Shown here: positions 23,607-33,919 of the stretch, piece by piece
How positions within the stretch are numbered: position 1 is the stretch's first letter
How the letters are laid out: every line of letters starts with the position of its first letter
DNA from: Helicobacter apodemus
GTDB taxonomy: Bacteria > Campylobacterota > Campylobacteria > Campylobacterales > Helicobacteraceae
Assembly: GCF_000765745.2 (NCBI RefSeq)
Contig: NZ_JRPC02000015.1
Coordinates: forward strand, 1-59,076
Direction: 5' to 3'
DNA length: 59,076 nt
Made by a program: the position numbers and the translations under genes
The notes under the pieces: generated by a model
The model's database searches: none
What the model was told of the DNA's origin: nothing
The model's input: the letters and a program-made list of their open reading frames with translations, nothing else

Positions 23607-25423
23607 AATTGATCCTTTTTAAATCTCCGCCCCTCTTTATTGATAATATCTGAAAAACTATCTAAATAATCTAAATAAGTAATTAGGTATTTTCTGCTTA
23701 GGTTTAAGTGGTTTTTTAAATTGTTAAGCTCTAAATAGCCCTCATCTTGTAGTATTTTCCGCATAAGTGCTAAGAGTTGGGATAGGCTTTGAGCGCTAAT
23801 AAAAAGCTTGTGGTTTAAGCGGATAACTTTCTTTTCTCTTGTTAATTGCTTCAATACTAAATTACCTGTTGCCCTATCAATATCTAAAGATTCATATAAA
23901 TTATAAGGAGCAATGGGTTCAAAACCTTGCATTTGAAGCGTTTCATAAATACTTTTGTAGAGATAATCTTGGATATTTTCTTTAAAGCTTAAGGAGATAT
24001 AAAAAGATTCTTCTTTATTAAGTAGCCCCCTTTGGTGCATTGTTTCTAAAACCATTTTCGCAAAATCCTCTACAATCCACGCGTGTTTTTGACTTAAGAG
24101 GGCAGGAGAGAGGAGAGCGTTTGGGTTTTTATCAAGTATGTTGTGAATGATTTTTTCTAGGATTTGTTCGGTTTGTTTGCCATAAGCGACAAGATGTTTT
24201 GTGCTAACAAAGCAATCTTGAATTTCTGAAGCAATGTTAATGGCTTCACTTTGTGGGATACCAAAACGTTGCATTGTACTAATTAAGCCAAAGCCTTTTT
24301 TGTGTGCTGATAATAAAATGCTAAAAGCAGTTTTAAAATCCTCTTTATCTAAGGATTCTAAAAAAGCTAATTTTTGCTTCTTTTTCATAGGGTCGCCAAT
24401 GGGGCTTAAAATTTTTCCCCCTCCTAAGGTTTTATTTTCATCCCTTAGGATGAACCTTTCACCAAATGCACTAAAGATAGCCCTATCGCATTTTAAAGTG
24501 GCGTATTTTGGATGATTTTTTAAAAATAAGACTTTACCCTTACATTTTAAGGAGCCAATAAATACTAAAACTTCACTATTATGTGTTATATTTTCATGAA
24601 GATCTAAGCAAACTTCAACCGCATTAAAACCTCTTAAATACCCTTTTTTAGTGAGTAAATATCCCCTCTTTAGTGCATTATGGGATATTCCTGCTAGGTT
24701 AATAGCAATCCTTTGTCCGCTCTTTGCTTCTTTGATAAAGGCATTATGGGATTGAATATTTTTAATCCCTAAAGACTTTTGGAGATTACAACACCATATT
24801 TTTTGCTCTACATTAAGGTTTCCATCTAAGAGTGTCCCGCTTACAACACAACCTGAACCCTTAATGGCAAATGCTCTATCAATGTAATAACGGAAGCAAC
24901 CTAAGTCCCTATGAAGTTTTTTGGGCAATAAAAATAATGCTTCTTTGAGTGCTTGGATACTCGCATTATCATAAATAGAGCATTCAAAGATACTATAATT
25001 TAGGTTATAGTGTGAAAACAGCTCTTTTATTTGAAGTTTTATGGCAGCTATTGTATTTTTAGAAGCTAAATCTGTTTTGGTTAAAATAACTAAAAATTCC
25101 TTAATGCCTAATAAATAGGTGATTTTTAAATGCTCTAGTGTTTGTGGTTTAATCCCCTCATTACTTGCAATCACAAGCAAGGCATAATCTATCCCAAAAG
25201 CTCCAGCAATCATATTTTTTACAAGCCTTTCGTGTCCGGGCACATCAATAAAAGCAATATTTTTAATCCCATTACTAAGGTTAGAGAAGCTTAAATCTAA
25301 GGTTATACCCCTCTTTTGCTCATCCTCCCTCTCATCCCCCCAAAAGCCGTTTAAAGCGGCTATAAGACTTGTTTTTCCGTGGTCTATATGCCCTATACTT
25401 CCAAGGATTACATTATCTTGCAT
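23600..25423 (-). CDS. selB: selenocysteine-specific elongation factor
   Basis: The 607-residue GTPase begins with a P-loop in VILGSIGHIDHGKTSLIAAL, has the switch region KRGITLDLSF and DVPGHERLVKNM, and the G4 motif LTKTDL. EF-Tu-like domains 2 and 3 follow, then a C-terminal set of winged-helix repeats (about residues 420-607) that bind the SECIS hairpin. It brings selenocysteyl-tRNA to UGA codons. It overlaps selA by 11 bases upstream and the NifS-like gene by 7 bases downstream. Confidence 0.96.
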   Translation of the reverse strand: MQDNVILGSIGHIDHGKTSLIAALNGFWGDEREDEQKRGITLDLSFSNLSNGIKNIAFIDVPGHERLVKNMIAGAFGIDYALLVIASNEGIKPQTLEHLKITYLLGIKEFLVILTKTDLASKNTIAAIKLQIKELFSHYNLNYSIFECSIYDNASIQALKEALFLLPKKLHRDLGCFRYYIDRAFAIKGSGCVVSGTLLDGNLNVEQKIWCCNLQKSLGIKNIQSHNAFIKEAKSGQRIAINLAGISHNALKRGYLLTKKGYLRGFNAVEVCLDLHENITHNSEVLVFIGSLKCKGKVLFLKNHPKYATLKCDRAIFSAFGERFILRDENKTLGGGKILSPIGDPMKKKQKLAFLESLDKEDFKTAFSILLSAHKKGFGLISTMQRFGIPQSEAINIASEIQDCFVSTKHLVAYGKQTEQILEKIIHNILDKNPNALLSPALLSQKHAWIVEDFAKMVLETMHQRGLLNKEESFYISLSFKENIQDYLYKSIYETLQMQGFEPIAPYNLYESLDIDRATGNLVLKQLTREKKVIRLNHKLFISAQSLSQLLALMRKILQDEGYLELNNLKNHLNLSRKYLITYLDYLDSFSDIINKEGRRFKKDQLC

Positions 25424-26762
25424 TGTGTGCCTTTAAGAGTGTTGTGCTAATAGTTTCAAAATCTTTTGTAAAAAGTGCTATTATCTCTAAAATAACTTTT
25501 TTATCCTCTAAACGAGCAATAATACCCTCTTTTCTCAAAAAAGACTCTAATTGTTTCTCATCTTTTGTTTTAAGGGCAATACCATAAGAATCTAAAGGTT
25601 TATTAGGCATGGCACCACCCCCTATGTAGCTTTTTGTTTCTATAATTTGGGGCTTAAAGATAGGGGGTATTTGTGCTAAGAGTTTTTGGGCTTTGTGTTT
25701 TAACTGTTCTTTGGTCTGTAAAAGCATTTTAGCGGTGGGTATTTTTTCATATTCCCCCTTTAGATACGCACATAAAAGTGCTTCTAGCATACAAAGCGTA
25801 AATTTATCCACCCTTAGCATTCTTAAGAGTTGGTTTTGTTTAAGCTTGGTGATATATTGTGCTTTACCAAAAATGATACCCGCTTGTGTCCCACCTAGAA
25901 GTTTATCTCCGCTAAAGCTTACTAAAGAGGGTTTTAAGGCGGCAATTTGCTCTAAACTTGGTTCAAATTTTTTTAAATATTCACAACCGGGTATCTCCAA
26001 ATACCCACTACCTAAATCATAATAATCTAAAAGATTTTTTTCCTTAGCGAGTTTTATTAAGTCCTTATAAGCAACTTCTTTGTAAAAGCCTGTAATTTCA
26101 TAATTAGATTTATGGGCTTTGAAAAGCATAGCGGTATTTTCATTAATGGCTTCTTGGTAATCTTGTAAATAGGTTTTATTAGTCGTGCCAACTTCTTTTA
26201 AGATAGCCCCTGAATCTTGCATTACTCTAGGGATTCTAAAGTTTCCTCCTATTTCTATAAGCTCCCCCCTTGAAACAATAACTTCTTTGTTTTTTGCAAA
26301 AGTGTTCAAAATCAAAAAAACCGCTGCAGCATTGTTATTGACAATTAAAATATCCTCCGTTTGCAAAAGGGTTGTGAATAGCTTTTTTAGGTGGATAGTG
26401 CGCTCACTCCTTATCCCTTGTTGTTCGTCATATTCTAAGTTATTATAAGCACTTAATGTTGGGATGATTTCTTCTAAGAGTGCTGATGAGAAAACACTGC
26501 GTCCTAAGTTGGTATGCACGATGATTCCTGTTGCATTAATAAGGGGTTTAAGGGATTTTTTGCTTAAATGCAAATATTCCTTAGCAATATACTCTACACA
26601 CGATTCAAAGCTTAAAATCTCTCCGCCTTTTAAGAGATTTTTGCGATAATCTTTTAAAAATTTTTGGATAAGGGGTTTTAAGACAATGGGATTATAAGCA
26701 CTTAAGGCTTTAGTGTTGAGTAATTTATCGGTTTTTGGGATTTGTTTGAGGAGATTTTCCAT
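25413..26762 (-). CDS. selA: L-seryl-tRNA(Sec) selenium transferase
   Basis: The 449-residue PLP enzyme has the family N-terminal domain, the core start NATGIIVHTNLGRSVFS (about residue 82), IRSERTIHLKKL, and the PLP lysine in SFSGDKLLGGTQAG (about 292). It converts seryl-tRNA(Sec) to selenocysteyl-tRNA using selenophosphate. selB follows with an 11-base overlap. selD and selC are not in the window. A 57-base gap to yraN upstream may hold its own promoter. Confidence 0.96.
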   Translation of the reverse strand: MENLLKQIPKTDKLLNTKALSAYNPIVLKPLIQKFLKDYRKNLLKGGEILSFESCVEYIAKEYLHLSKKSLKPLINATGIIVHTNLGRSVFSSALLEEIIPTLSAYNNLEYDEQQGIRSERTIHLKKLFTTLLQTEDILIVNNNAAAVFLILNTFAKNKEVIVSRGELIEIGGNFRIPRVMQDSGAILKEVGTTNKTYLQDYQEAINENTAMLFKAHKSNYEITGFYKEVAYKDLIKLAKEKNLLDYYDLGSGYLEIPGCEYLKKFEPSLEQIAALKPSLVSFSGDKLLGGTQAGIIFGKAQYITKLKQNQLLRMLRVDKFTLCMLEALLCAYLKGEYEKIPTAKMLLQTKEQLKHKAQKLLAQIPPIFKPQIIETKSYIGGGAMPNKPLDSYGIALKTKDEKQLESFLRKEGIIARLEDKKVILEIIALFTKDFETISTTLLKAHNAR

Positions 26763-26819
26763 AGAACTTCTTCATAAAATAAATTCTTAATACAATAACT
26801 TAAAATCACTTTATTTTTA

Positions 26820-27173
26820 TTAAAAAAGTGTAATGTTCTCTAGCCATTGTATTTGATAATCCTCATTTTCTTTAGCTTTTGAAAGGATTAAGGCACTTAG
26901 GCAAAAGGGCAAGTCTAGCTTCTTTTTTTGTAAATAATAAGCAATGCTTTTTTTGAGATGTTTGAGTTTTTGTGGGTTAATATTAAAAACAGGTTCAAAC
27001 CCTACCCCGCTTTTGACCTCTACAAAATATAAAACTTCTTCATTTTTTGCGATAATGTCAATTTCTCCAAAAGGAGAGAAAAAATTACATTCTATAATCA
27101 AAAATCCTTGCTTTTGCAAAAAATTACAGGCTAAAGATTCTGCTTCTTTGCCCTTTTGTCTTGTGTTTTTCAT
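26820..27173 (-). CDS. YraN family (UPF0102) nuclease-like protein
   Basis: The 117-residue protein has the PD-(D/E)xK-like core of the family: KGKEAESLACNFLQKQGF, then FGEIDIIAKNEEVLYFVEVK near residues 36-55. Its cellular role is not settled; restriction-like nuclease or Holliday-junction-related activity has been proposed for relatives. It starts two bases after the stop of hom, so the two genes are cotranscribed. Confidence 0.88.
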   Translation of the reverse strand: MKNTRQKGKEAESLACNFLQKQGFLIIECNFFSPFGEIDIIAKNEEVLYFVEVKSGVGFEPVFNINPQKLKHLKKSIAYYLQKKKLDLPFCLSALILSKAKENEDYQIQWLENITLF

Positions 27174-27175
27174 CT

Positions 27176-28456
27176 TTAGGGCTTTTCAATCCTAATCATA
27201 ACGGGTTTATCTTGTGTAACTTCTAAGTTATGGATTTTCTCTAAAGCATTTCTAATTTTAGATTCTGTGCAAGTATGTGTGGATAAAAGCAAGGTGGAAT
27301 GGTTTTTAAGTTTAGAGGGGGATTGCAAACAAGTGTTAATAGAAATTCCCTCTTCCCCTAAAATGGTCGCAATTTGTGCTAAAACACCGGGTTTATCAAG
27401 CACTAAGATTCGTAAATAATACGCACTGCTTATTTGCAAAAAAGGCTTTAAATGCAAATCTTTATCAATGGAGTTTTTAAATCCTAGCATTGGGGAGCTT
27501 TTAGTTCTTGCTATTTCAATAATATCTGAAATCACTGCACTAGCGGTTGCATCTCCTCCTGCTCCTGCACCATAATAGAGTGTTTCTCCTACATTATCGC
27601 CCACTACACTAATGGCATTCATTACGCCATCAACTTTGCCAATCATCGCATCTTGGGGGAGAAAGGTAGGATGAACCCGTAATTCTACTTCCTCGCCATT
27701 TTTTTTAGCGATACCTAAGAGTTTAAGATGATAGCCAAATTCTTTTGCAAAAGTAATATCTTCTTGCGTAATTTCTGTAATTCCTTGTGTTAAAACCTCT
27801 TCTGGTTTAGCATTAATCCCATAGGCAATACTTGCTAAGATTAAGAGTTTATGCACACAATCAAATCCCTCTACATCAAAGCTAGGGTCGTTCTCTGCAT
27901 AACCTAACTTTTGTGCTTCTTTGAGGACTTCTTGGTATTCTACTCCCTCATTTTTCATTTTGGTTAAAATATAATTACAAGTGCCATTAATAATGCCATA
28001 AATGCTTAAAATATGATTAGCCCCTAAGCCATCACGCAAAGCCTTAATGATAGGAATCCCACCCGCAACACTTGCTTCAAAGCCTATGGGTAAATTTCCT
28101 GCGATTTGTTCTAACTCATAGCGGTGATAGGCAAGCATTGCTTTATTAGCAGTTACAAAGGCTTTAGATTTCTTTAGTGCTTGTTGTGCAATATTAAAAG
28201 CCTCCTCCACACCACCGGCTAATTCTACAATAATATCAATATCTTTATCCTCTAAAACTTCCTTAACATTATTCGTAATGGGGAAGTCAAAACCCTCCCT
28301 TGCTTTAGCAATATTCTTAATAGCGGCTTTTTTAATAACGATATTGCAACCTGCTCTTGCGGCGATGAGGTTTTGATTATTTTTTAATATCTTTGCTACA
28401 CTGCTACCTACAACCCCTAATCCTACTAAACCTATGTTGAGTTGTTTTTTTTTCAT
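27176..28456 (-). CDS. hom: homoserine dehydrogenase
   Basis: The 426-residue enzyme begins with a Rossmann motif in [19 protein letters not shown]. It has the catalytic-domain stretches [32 protein letters not shown] and [11 protein letters not shown], with [20 protein letters not shown] after them. A C-terminal ACT domain (about residues 345-426, [20 protein letters not shown]) suggests threonine feedback control. It reduces aspartate semialdehyde to homoserine for threonine and methionine; metE lies downstream in the window. Confidence 0.97.
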   Translation of the reverse strand: MKKKQLNIGLVGLGVVGSSVAKILKNNQNLIAARAGCNIVIKKAAIKNIAKAREGFDFPITNNVKEVLEDKDIDIIVELAGGVEEAFNIAQQALKKSKAFVTANKAMLAYHRYELEQIAGNLPIGFEASVAGGIPIIKALRDGLGANHILSIYGIINGTCNYILTKMKNEGVEYQEVLKEAQKLGYAENDPSFDVEGFDCVHKLLILASIAYGINAKPEEVLTQGITEITQEDITFAKEFGYHLKLLGIAKKNGEEVELRVHPTFLPQDAMIGKVDGVMNAISVVGDNVGETLYYGAGAGGDATASAVISDIIEIARTKSSPMLGFKNSIDKDLHLKPFLQISSAYYLRILVLDKPGVLAQIATILGEEGISINTCLQSPSKLKNHSTLLLSTHTCTESKIRNALEKIHNLEVTQDKPVMIRIEKP

Positions 28457-28471
28457 TTTTTCTCCATTATT

Positions 28472-28927
28472 TTATAAATTATGATGCAAAAGCCTAAAAT
28501 TTGCCATTTCTTCATATTTTGTGCTTGGGATTCCATAATTTACATAAGGATTAATGCTAATTCCACCCCTTGGGGTAAAATCCCCTAAAACTTCTAAATA
28601 TTTAGGCTCTAAAAGCTTGATTAAGTCTTTTAAAATGATATTCACGCAATCTTCGTGGAATCCACCCTCATTACGGAAGCTAAAGAGATAGAGCTTTAAA
28701 GATTTAGATTCTACCATTTTGGTTTGGGGAATATAAGCAATGCTTATAGTGGCAAAATCTGGTTGTCCTGTTATGGGGCAGAGGGTGGTAAATTCTGGAC
28801 AAGAAAAATGCACCCAATAATCCCTGTCTTGGTGGGAATTTTCAAAAGTTTCTAAAAGATTGAAATCATAATTGAAAGTATAAGAAGTTTTTTTTCCTAA
28901 GCTTTTGAATGGAATCTTTGTTTTCAT
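28472..28927 (-). CDS. queF: NADPH-dependent 7-cyano-7-deazaguanine reductase
   Basis: This is the short single-domain form (151 residues). The catalytic cysteine is in [15 protein letters not shown], the family signature is [20 protein letters not shown] followed by E, and FTPRGGI completes it. It reduces preQ0 to preQ1 in queuosine synthesis. I chose ATG at 28927 (AAGG eight bases ahead) over an upstream in-frame TTG at 28963. It lies 15 bases before hom and 24 after the glycosyltransferase. Confidence 0.95.
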   Translation of the reverse strand: MKTKIPFKSLGKKTSYTFNYDFNLLETFENSHQDRDYWVHFSCPEFTTLCPITGQPDFATISIAYIPQTKMVESKSLKLYLFSFRNEGGFHEDCVNIILKDLIKLLEPKYLEVLGDFTPRGGISINPYVNYGIPSTKYEEMANFRLLHHNL

Positions 28928-28987
28928 AATTAATGCCTTTAAAGTAAAAGGCGATTGTAACAAATTAATACTAAATTCTTTTTAAGG

Positions 28988-30196
28988 CTATCTTGCTAAA
29001 TCAAATCGACTATAAAGGGAAAGTATGGTTTCTTTTTCAAGCATTTTTGGAACTATTTCTACACCTATGGCTTCATCGTTAAATTCTTTTAAGGGTAAAA
29101 CATTTTGAGGAATGCCCTCGCGTCTCTTTTTTATGCCGGGAAAATGATAGTGGCAAAGTTCCGAGCGATAAACTCTACTATAAGAATCCTCTACCTTAGC
29201 TTCATAGGAATGATAATTTTCTTGCAAGGCTTCAAGTTGAATTTTGGTGGGCTTACCTTTTAAAATCTGATCCCCCCATTCTTGCAGCTTTGGAGAGAGT
29301 ATGCGTTCATAGTATTTACAATTAAGATTACATCGCAAGGTTTGATCCCCGGCTCTATTATAATAACCCCTCACTGATTTACCGATATATACCTCTTCCC
29401 ATTGTATATAAAAATCCATCCTTGAGAGTGTAAGAATATCGGTGTTTTTCTTTAAGAGGTAAAGACTTTTAAAAAGTTTTTTAGCATCATAGATATGATC
29501 CATATCAAGCTTGATAAACCATTCTCCTTGTGGGATAAAACTCAAAATATAGTTAGAGTAGTAATAAAGTTTATTTTCCTCTTTTTTAGGATTTTTAATT
29601 TCTACACTATAGGGATATTTTATCGGGATGAAGCTTGGGTAGGTTTGGCAAAACTCTAAAATAATCTCTTCACTCCCATCATCACAATCATTATAACCAA
29701 TTACGCCTCGCTGTATCGCAGGAAGAATAGAATCTAAGGACGCTCTTAGCGTCCTTGCTTCATTTTTTACCCTGATATACCCCCAAGGATTAAGCGGGGA
29801 TTTGGGATTATTAGCCTTGCTATCAAAGCGAAAAAAGCCATAATGCCTATTTGCCCCCCCCCCCCCTTTTTTTTTATTTAACAGAGTATCAAGACTTAGA
29901 GCTTTTAAGGATTGTAGGGTGTAGGGTTTAGAGGTTTTAGTGGCACTAGAGATTGTTAGATTTTCTTGTGTGATAGCTAGGTTTTGTTCTCTAGCAAAAT
30001 TTAATACTAAAAAATCCTCATTGCTAAAATTATTTATTTGGGAGCAAATCTTGGGAGAAATGAAAGAATCAACCCTATCTAAAGTAATGGTATGGAATCT
30101 ATTTTCTATCCTTTGCCGTATTTTTTGACGATAAGACTTGATGGGAATAAAGGCACAAATGAGTTTGGCAAAATAACGTTTGAAGTATTGTAGCAT
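28988..30196 (-). CDS. phase-variable CgtA-like glycosyltransferase
   Basis: This 402-residue protein resembles Campylobacter beta-1,4-N-acetylgalactosaminyltransferase Cgt[21 protein letters not shown] then [20 protein letters not shown] (about 138-178), and the metal-binding [16 protein letters not shown] with its DxD (about 228). It probably adds a sugar to surface lipooligosaccharide. A run of A9 then G13 on the coding strand encodes KKKGGGGA at residues 108-115. In this sequence the frame is intact (ON). Slippage in the tract would truncate the protein before the catalytic domain. AAGGAG precedes ATG at 30196. Donor and acceptor are not known. Confidence 0.85.
   Translation of the reverse strand: MLQYFKRYFAKLICAFIPIKSYRQKIRQRIENRFHTITLDRVDSFISPKICSQINNFSNEDFLVLNFAREQNLAITQENLTISSATKTSKPYTLQSLKALSLDTLLNKKKGGGGANRHYGFFRFDSKANNPKSPLNPWGYIRVKNEARTLRASLDSILPAIQRGVIGYNDCDDGSEEIILEFCQTYPSFIPIKYPYSVEIKNPKKEENKLYYYSNYILSFIPQGEWFIKLDMDHIYDAKKLFKSLYLLKKNTDILTLSRMDFYIQWEEVYIGKSVRGYYNRAGDQTLRCNLNCKYYERILSPKLQEWGDQILKGKPTKIQLEALQENYHSYEAKVEDSYSRVYRSELCHYHFPGIKKRREGIPQNVLPLKEFNDEAIGVEIVPKMLEKETILSLYSRFDLAR
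29854..29875. repeat. G13 contingency tract with adjoining A9 run
   Basis: On + this is C13 (29854-29866) followed by T9 (29867-29875), lying inside the glycosyltransferase gene. Homopolymers of this length slip during replication and switch genes on and off in Helicobacter and Campylobacter. The tract as given keeps the gene in frame. Confidence 0.95.
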
Positions 30197-30205
30197 AATA
30201 GCTCC

Positions 30206-31414
30206 TTAAAAAAATGGTAATTGTAGAGTAGTGCTAATAATAATGGCATTGATAATATCGATAAAAAATGCACCCACTAATGGCACAATAATAAAAGCTA
30301 TATGGCTCATTCCATAATGCTGTGTTATGGTTTGTATATTTGCCATAGCTGTAGGGGTAGCACCTAGTCCAAACCCACAATGTCCAGCGGCTAAAACTGC
30401 CGCGTCATAGTCTTTACCACAGAATCTGAAGGTAATGAAAATCGCAAAGGCTACCATAAGGATAACTTGGATGGTAAGGATTGCAAACATAGGAAGCGCT
30501 AAAGCAACAAGTTCGGAGAGATTAATAGTCATTAAAGCAAAAGCTAAGAAAAGGGATAGGCTTACATTGCCAATTACAGAAACTTCTCTATCAAAGACTT
30601 GGTGTATTTTAGTCAATGATAAAAGATTACGCAAAATTGCTCCGATAAATAAACACCATACAAAAGTCGGTAGGGTAAAAGAAGAGCTTTTAAAATATTC
30701 AGAAAGTAGGGTTCCAAACAAGAGTGCAAGAGCAATTAATGCTAAAGATTGCACAAAAGAATAGGCTGTAATTAAACGTTCTTTTTCTGGCTTTTCAAAC
30801 CCTTGTGGAGGAGATTCTTCTTTTAGATGAGAAATAGTTTGTAGATGGTATTTTCTAATAAGATAATGGGAGATAGGACCTCCAATAAGTCCTCCTGCGA
30901 TTAAACCAAAGGTTGCACAAGCAAGAGCAATTTCTAAACCCGCATTAAGATTATAAGGGTTGGCTTTAAATATCTCCGCCCAAGAAGCTCCAGTGCCATG
31001 CCCCCCACTCATTGTAATAGAGCCGGCTAAAAGTCCGATTAGTGGATTTATACCCATAAGTTTTGCTATAAAGATTCCTGTAATGTTTTGTAAAAAGAGC
31101 AGGAGAGCGACACACATTAGGAAAATAAAAAGAATCCTCCCTCCTTTTCTAAGTGAAGTAAAATCAGCACTTAAACCAATACTGGCATAAAAGGCTAACA
31201 TTAAAGGTTCTCTTAAGGAATCATTAAAACTAAATTTAATCCCACTATATTTCAATAAACAAAAGATGCCAATAGCTATGATGATACCCCCAACAACAGG
31301 TTCTGGGATATTATAATCTTGCAAGAATTTACTCTTACTTATCACCCATCGCCCAAGCAGTAAAACACCTACTAAGGCAACTAAAGTAGCATAGAAGTTT
31401 AGGTCTATTGTCAT
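30206..31414 (-). CDS. gltS: sodium/glutamate symporter
   Basis: The 402-residue membrane protein has about ten hydrophobic segments in two inverted halves, each with its signature: MSGGHGTGASWAEIF (about residue 134) and AAGHCGFGLGATPTAMAN (about 344). These match the GltS family, which imports glutamate with Na+. It lies between the glycosyltransferase and metE on minus. A long palindrome sits in the gap to metE. Confidence 0.95.
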   Translation of the reverse strand: MTIDLNFYATLVALVGVLLLGRWVISKSKFLQDYNIPEPVVGGIIIAIGIFCLLKYSGIKFSFNDSLREPLMLAFYASIGLSADFTSLRKGGRILFIFLMCVALLLFLQNITGIFIAKLMGINPLIGLLAGSITMSGGHGTGASWAEIFKANPYNLNAGLEIALACATFGLIAGGLIGGPISHYLIRKYHLQTISHLKEESPPQGFEKPEKERLITAYSFVQSLALIALALLFGTLLSEYFKSSSFTLPTFVWCLFIGAILRNLLSLTKIHQVFDREVSVIGNVSLSLFLAFALMTINLSELVALALPMFAILTIQVILMVAFAIFITFRFCGKDYDAAVLAAGHCGFGLGATPTAMANIQTITQHYGMSHIAFIIVPLVGAFFIDIINAIIISTTLQLPFF

Positions 31415-31456
31415 AAAAGACTCCTTAAAAGTCTTATTGTAGCAAAATCACTAATT

Positions 31457-31491
31457 AGAATATGCTTAAATATAATGTTTAAGCATATTCT
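31457..31491. terminator. 14-bp perfect palindrome between metE and gltS
   Basis: AGAATATGCTTAAA (31457-31470) and TTTAAGCATATTCT (31478-31491) are exact complements with a seven-base loop, starting 10 bases beyond the metE stop. The likely role is metE termination; the U-run on minus is poor, so processing or attenuation is possible. Confidence 0.55.
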
Positions 31492-31501
31492 TTATTGCAA
31501 A

Positions 31502-33754
31502 TTAGGAGCTTCTAATAACTTTAACTGCTTCTACCATATTTTTTAAACTAGGTTTTACCTCTTCCCATTTTCTTGTTTTTAATCCACAATCTGGATTAAT
31601 CCATAATTGCTCTTTGGGTAGCACTTCAAGTAAGGCTTGAATTTGCTTTTTTATCTCCTCTGTATTTGGGATTCTAGGGCTATGTATATCATAAACACCC
31701 GGTCCTACTTCGTGCGTATAACCCACCTCTTTAAAGACTTTTAAAAGCTCATTTCCGCTTCGTGCAGTCTCTATGCTTATAACATCGGCATCTAGAGCTT
31801 CTATGGTTTTAATAATATCATTAAACTCACTATAACACATATGGGTATGAATCTGTGTTTGTGGTGAGGCTATGGCAGTTGAAGTTTTAAAGCATTCTAA
31901 TGCCCATTTTTCATATTCTTTAATATTCTCTTTCCTTAAAGGATAGCCTTCTTTAAACGCCGCTTCATCTACTTGAATAATAGAGATTCCTGCTTTTTGC
32001 AAATCATCAATTTCATCAGCAATAGCAAGAGAGATTTGCTCACATACTAAATGGCGGGGTAAATCATCTCGCACAAAACTCCAATTAAGAATCGTTACAG
32101 GACCTGTTAGCATACCTTTCATTACCTTTTTGGTAAGACTTTGGGCGAAGGTTATCCACTCTATTGTCATAGGGTTCTTTCGCTCTACATCACCATAAAT
32201 AATAGGGGGTTTTACGCAGCGACTTCCATAGCTTTGCACCCACGCATTAGAGCTAAATACAAAGCCTTCTAACTGCTCCCCAAAATACTCCACCATATCA
32301 TTTCTCTCTGGCTCTCCATGCACTAGCACATCAATCCCAATACTTTCTTGAAATGCTACGCAATCCTTAATGTATTCCTTAATGCCCTTTTCATAGGTTG
32401 CTTTATCAATATTGCCTTTTTTATAATCTAGTCTTAATGCTCTAAGCTCTGGAGTTTGTGGGAATGAACCAATGGTGGTAGTAGGTAAAATAGGGAGATT
32501 GAGGGCATTTTTTTGTAACTCTAATCGCTCTTTGAAATTCATATTTCTTTGTTTTAAAGTGTTTTGTTGAATCCTATTGCGGATTTTTTGGTTATTGGTC
32601 TTAAGGGAGTTTTTCCTAGAAAGTATGGTCTTAGCATTTTCCTCTAAAGATTGTTTGGCGGCTTTTTCACCCTTAAAGACAAGTTCTAAAGTCTTTAATT
32701 CTGCTATCTTTTCTTTAGCAAAACTAAGCCAAGAGAGGATTTCACTTTCAATGTTATCCTCCCCCTCTTTGCTAAAGGGCAAGTGCAAAAGAGAGCAAGA
32801 GCTGCTTATTACAATGCGTTCTTTTGGGATAAAAGCGTTAATAGAATCTAAAAGGGCTAATTTAGATTCTAAATCCGTTATCCAAATATTGCGTCCATCA
32901 ATCACCCCTGCATAGAGGACTTTATCACTTTTAGCAAGTGCTTCTAGGCTTTGTTTGTTTTTCTCTCCATATACAAAATCAAGCCCTATACCGTAAATAT
33001 TGGTCTTTAGCAAAATCTCTGTAAGTTCGCAACTATGTTCAAAAAAGGTGCTCACAATTACCTTAATGCCTTTTTGGCTAATTTCATTATAAACGCATTC
33101 AATCATTTGGTTATTATAGATACTTTCTAAATTGTTTGCTACATTCAAACCTTTAACAAAAATAGGCTCACTAAATTCAATCATTACTTCACCAAGTGTT
33201 GTAATTTGCTCGATGAGTTCCAAATAGGTTTTTTTAAGCTTGTCAAAGATTGCTTTTGTTTCCCCTTGCGTGATTTTACTTAGGGCAAAAAAGGTAAAAA
33301 GTCCAATAAGTTGGATTTTTGGTTTATAGCCTAAGCTTAGGGCTTCTTGGTATTGTTTGATAATCTTATTAGCATTAGCTTTATAATTATCCTCATCGCT
33401 TAACTCTGGCACGACATAATGATAATTAGTGTTAAACCATTTTGTCATTTCGCAAGCTACGCCTACATTATGCCCCCTTGCCATTGCAAAATATCCCTCT
33501 AATCCGCTTAAATCTTTGAATCTCTTTGGCTTTGCATTAAGGGCATAGGCTAAATCTAATACATTGTCATAGAGGCTAAAGTCATTGACACATACAAAAT
33601 CAAGCTCTTTTTGTAGCTCCCAATGCTTTGCCCTTAAATCTTTTGCAACTTGTTGTAATTCCTCCTCATTGCTCTTACCACTCCAAAAACTCTCCAATGC
33701 TTTTTTTAATTCTCTGTTTTTCCCAATGCGTGGAAATCCTAAAATATTACTCAT
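31502..33754 (-). CDS. metE: cobalamin-independent methionine synthase
   Basis: The 750-residue enzyme begins SNILGFPRIGKNRELKKAL, as MetE does. The C-terminal catalytic half has LPTTTIGSFPQTPELR, VHGEPERNDMVEYFGE and the zinc ligands in HMCYSEFND and INPDCGLKTRKWEE. It transfers methyl from 5-methyltetrahydrofolate (triglutamate) to homocysteine. I set the start at ATG 33754 because AAGGAA lies just ahead of it, and because a further upstream in-frame start at 33790 overlaps the -10 box. Length is normal. Confidence 0.97.
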   Translation of the reverse strand: MSNILGFPRIGKNRELKKALESFWSGKSNEEELQQVAKDLRAKHWELQKELDFVCVNDFSLYDNVLDLAYALNAKPKRFKDLSGLEGYFAMARGHNVGVACEMTKWFNTNYHYVVPELSDEDNYKANANKIIKQYQEALSLGYKPKIQLIGLFTFFALSKITQGETKAIFDKLKKTYLELIEQITTLGEVMIEFSEPIFVKGLNVANNLESIYNNQMIECVYNEISQKGIKVIVSTFFEHSCELTEILLKTNIYGIGLDFVYGEKNKQSLEALAKSDKVLYAGVIDGRNIWITDLESKLALLDSINAFIPKERIVISSSCSLLHLPFSKEGEDNIESEILSWLSFAKEKIAELKTLELVFKGEKAAKQSLEENAKTILSRKNSLKTNNQKIRNRIQQNTLKQRNMNFKERLELQKNALNLPILPTTTIGSFPQTPELRALRLDYKKGNIDKATYEKGIKEYIKDCVAFQESIGIDVLVHGEPERNDMVEYFGEQLEGFVFSSNAWVQSYGSRCVKPPIIYGDVERKNPMTIEWITFAQSLTKKVMKGMLTGPVTILNWSFVRDDLPRHLVCEQISLAIADEIDDLQKAGISIIQVDEAAFKEGYPLRKENIKEYEKWALECFKTSTAIASPQTQIHTHMCYSEFNDIIKTIEALDADVISIETARSGNELLKVFKEVGYTHEVGPGVYDIHSPRIPNTEEIKKQIQALLEVLPKEQLWINPDCGLKTRKWEEVKPSLKNMVEAVKVIRSS

Positions 33755-33788
33755 TTTTTTCCTTGTTGTAATCAATATGTAAAATCGC

Positions 33789-33794
33789 ATTATA
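33789..33794 (-). promoter_or_regulatory. metE -10 box
   Basis: On minus, GTAGTATAATGCG has a perfect TATAAT 34 bases before the metE ATG at 33754, with an AT-rich upstream region. It supports the shorter gene start. Confidence 0.65.
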
Positions 33795-33919
33795 CTACTT
33801 TTTTATAAATACATATCGTATTTTTGTATAATTAATAGATTTTATAATCTAAGGTTACAAAATGTAAATTTATGGATTTTTAGAATCATTGTTTTAAGGG
33901 TTTTTAAGCTTTAGTTATT

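Noticed and set aside
33755-33790. Longer metE start at 33790
   Set aside because: It overlaps the TATAAT box, and homology starts at SNILGFPRIG after ATG 33754.
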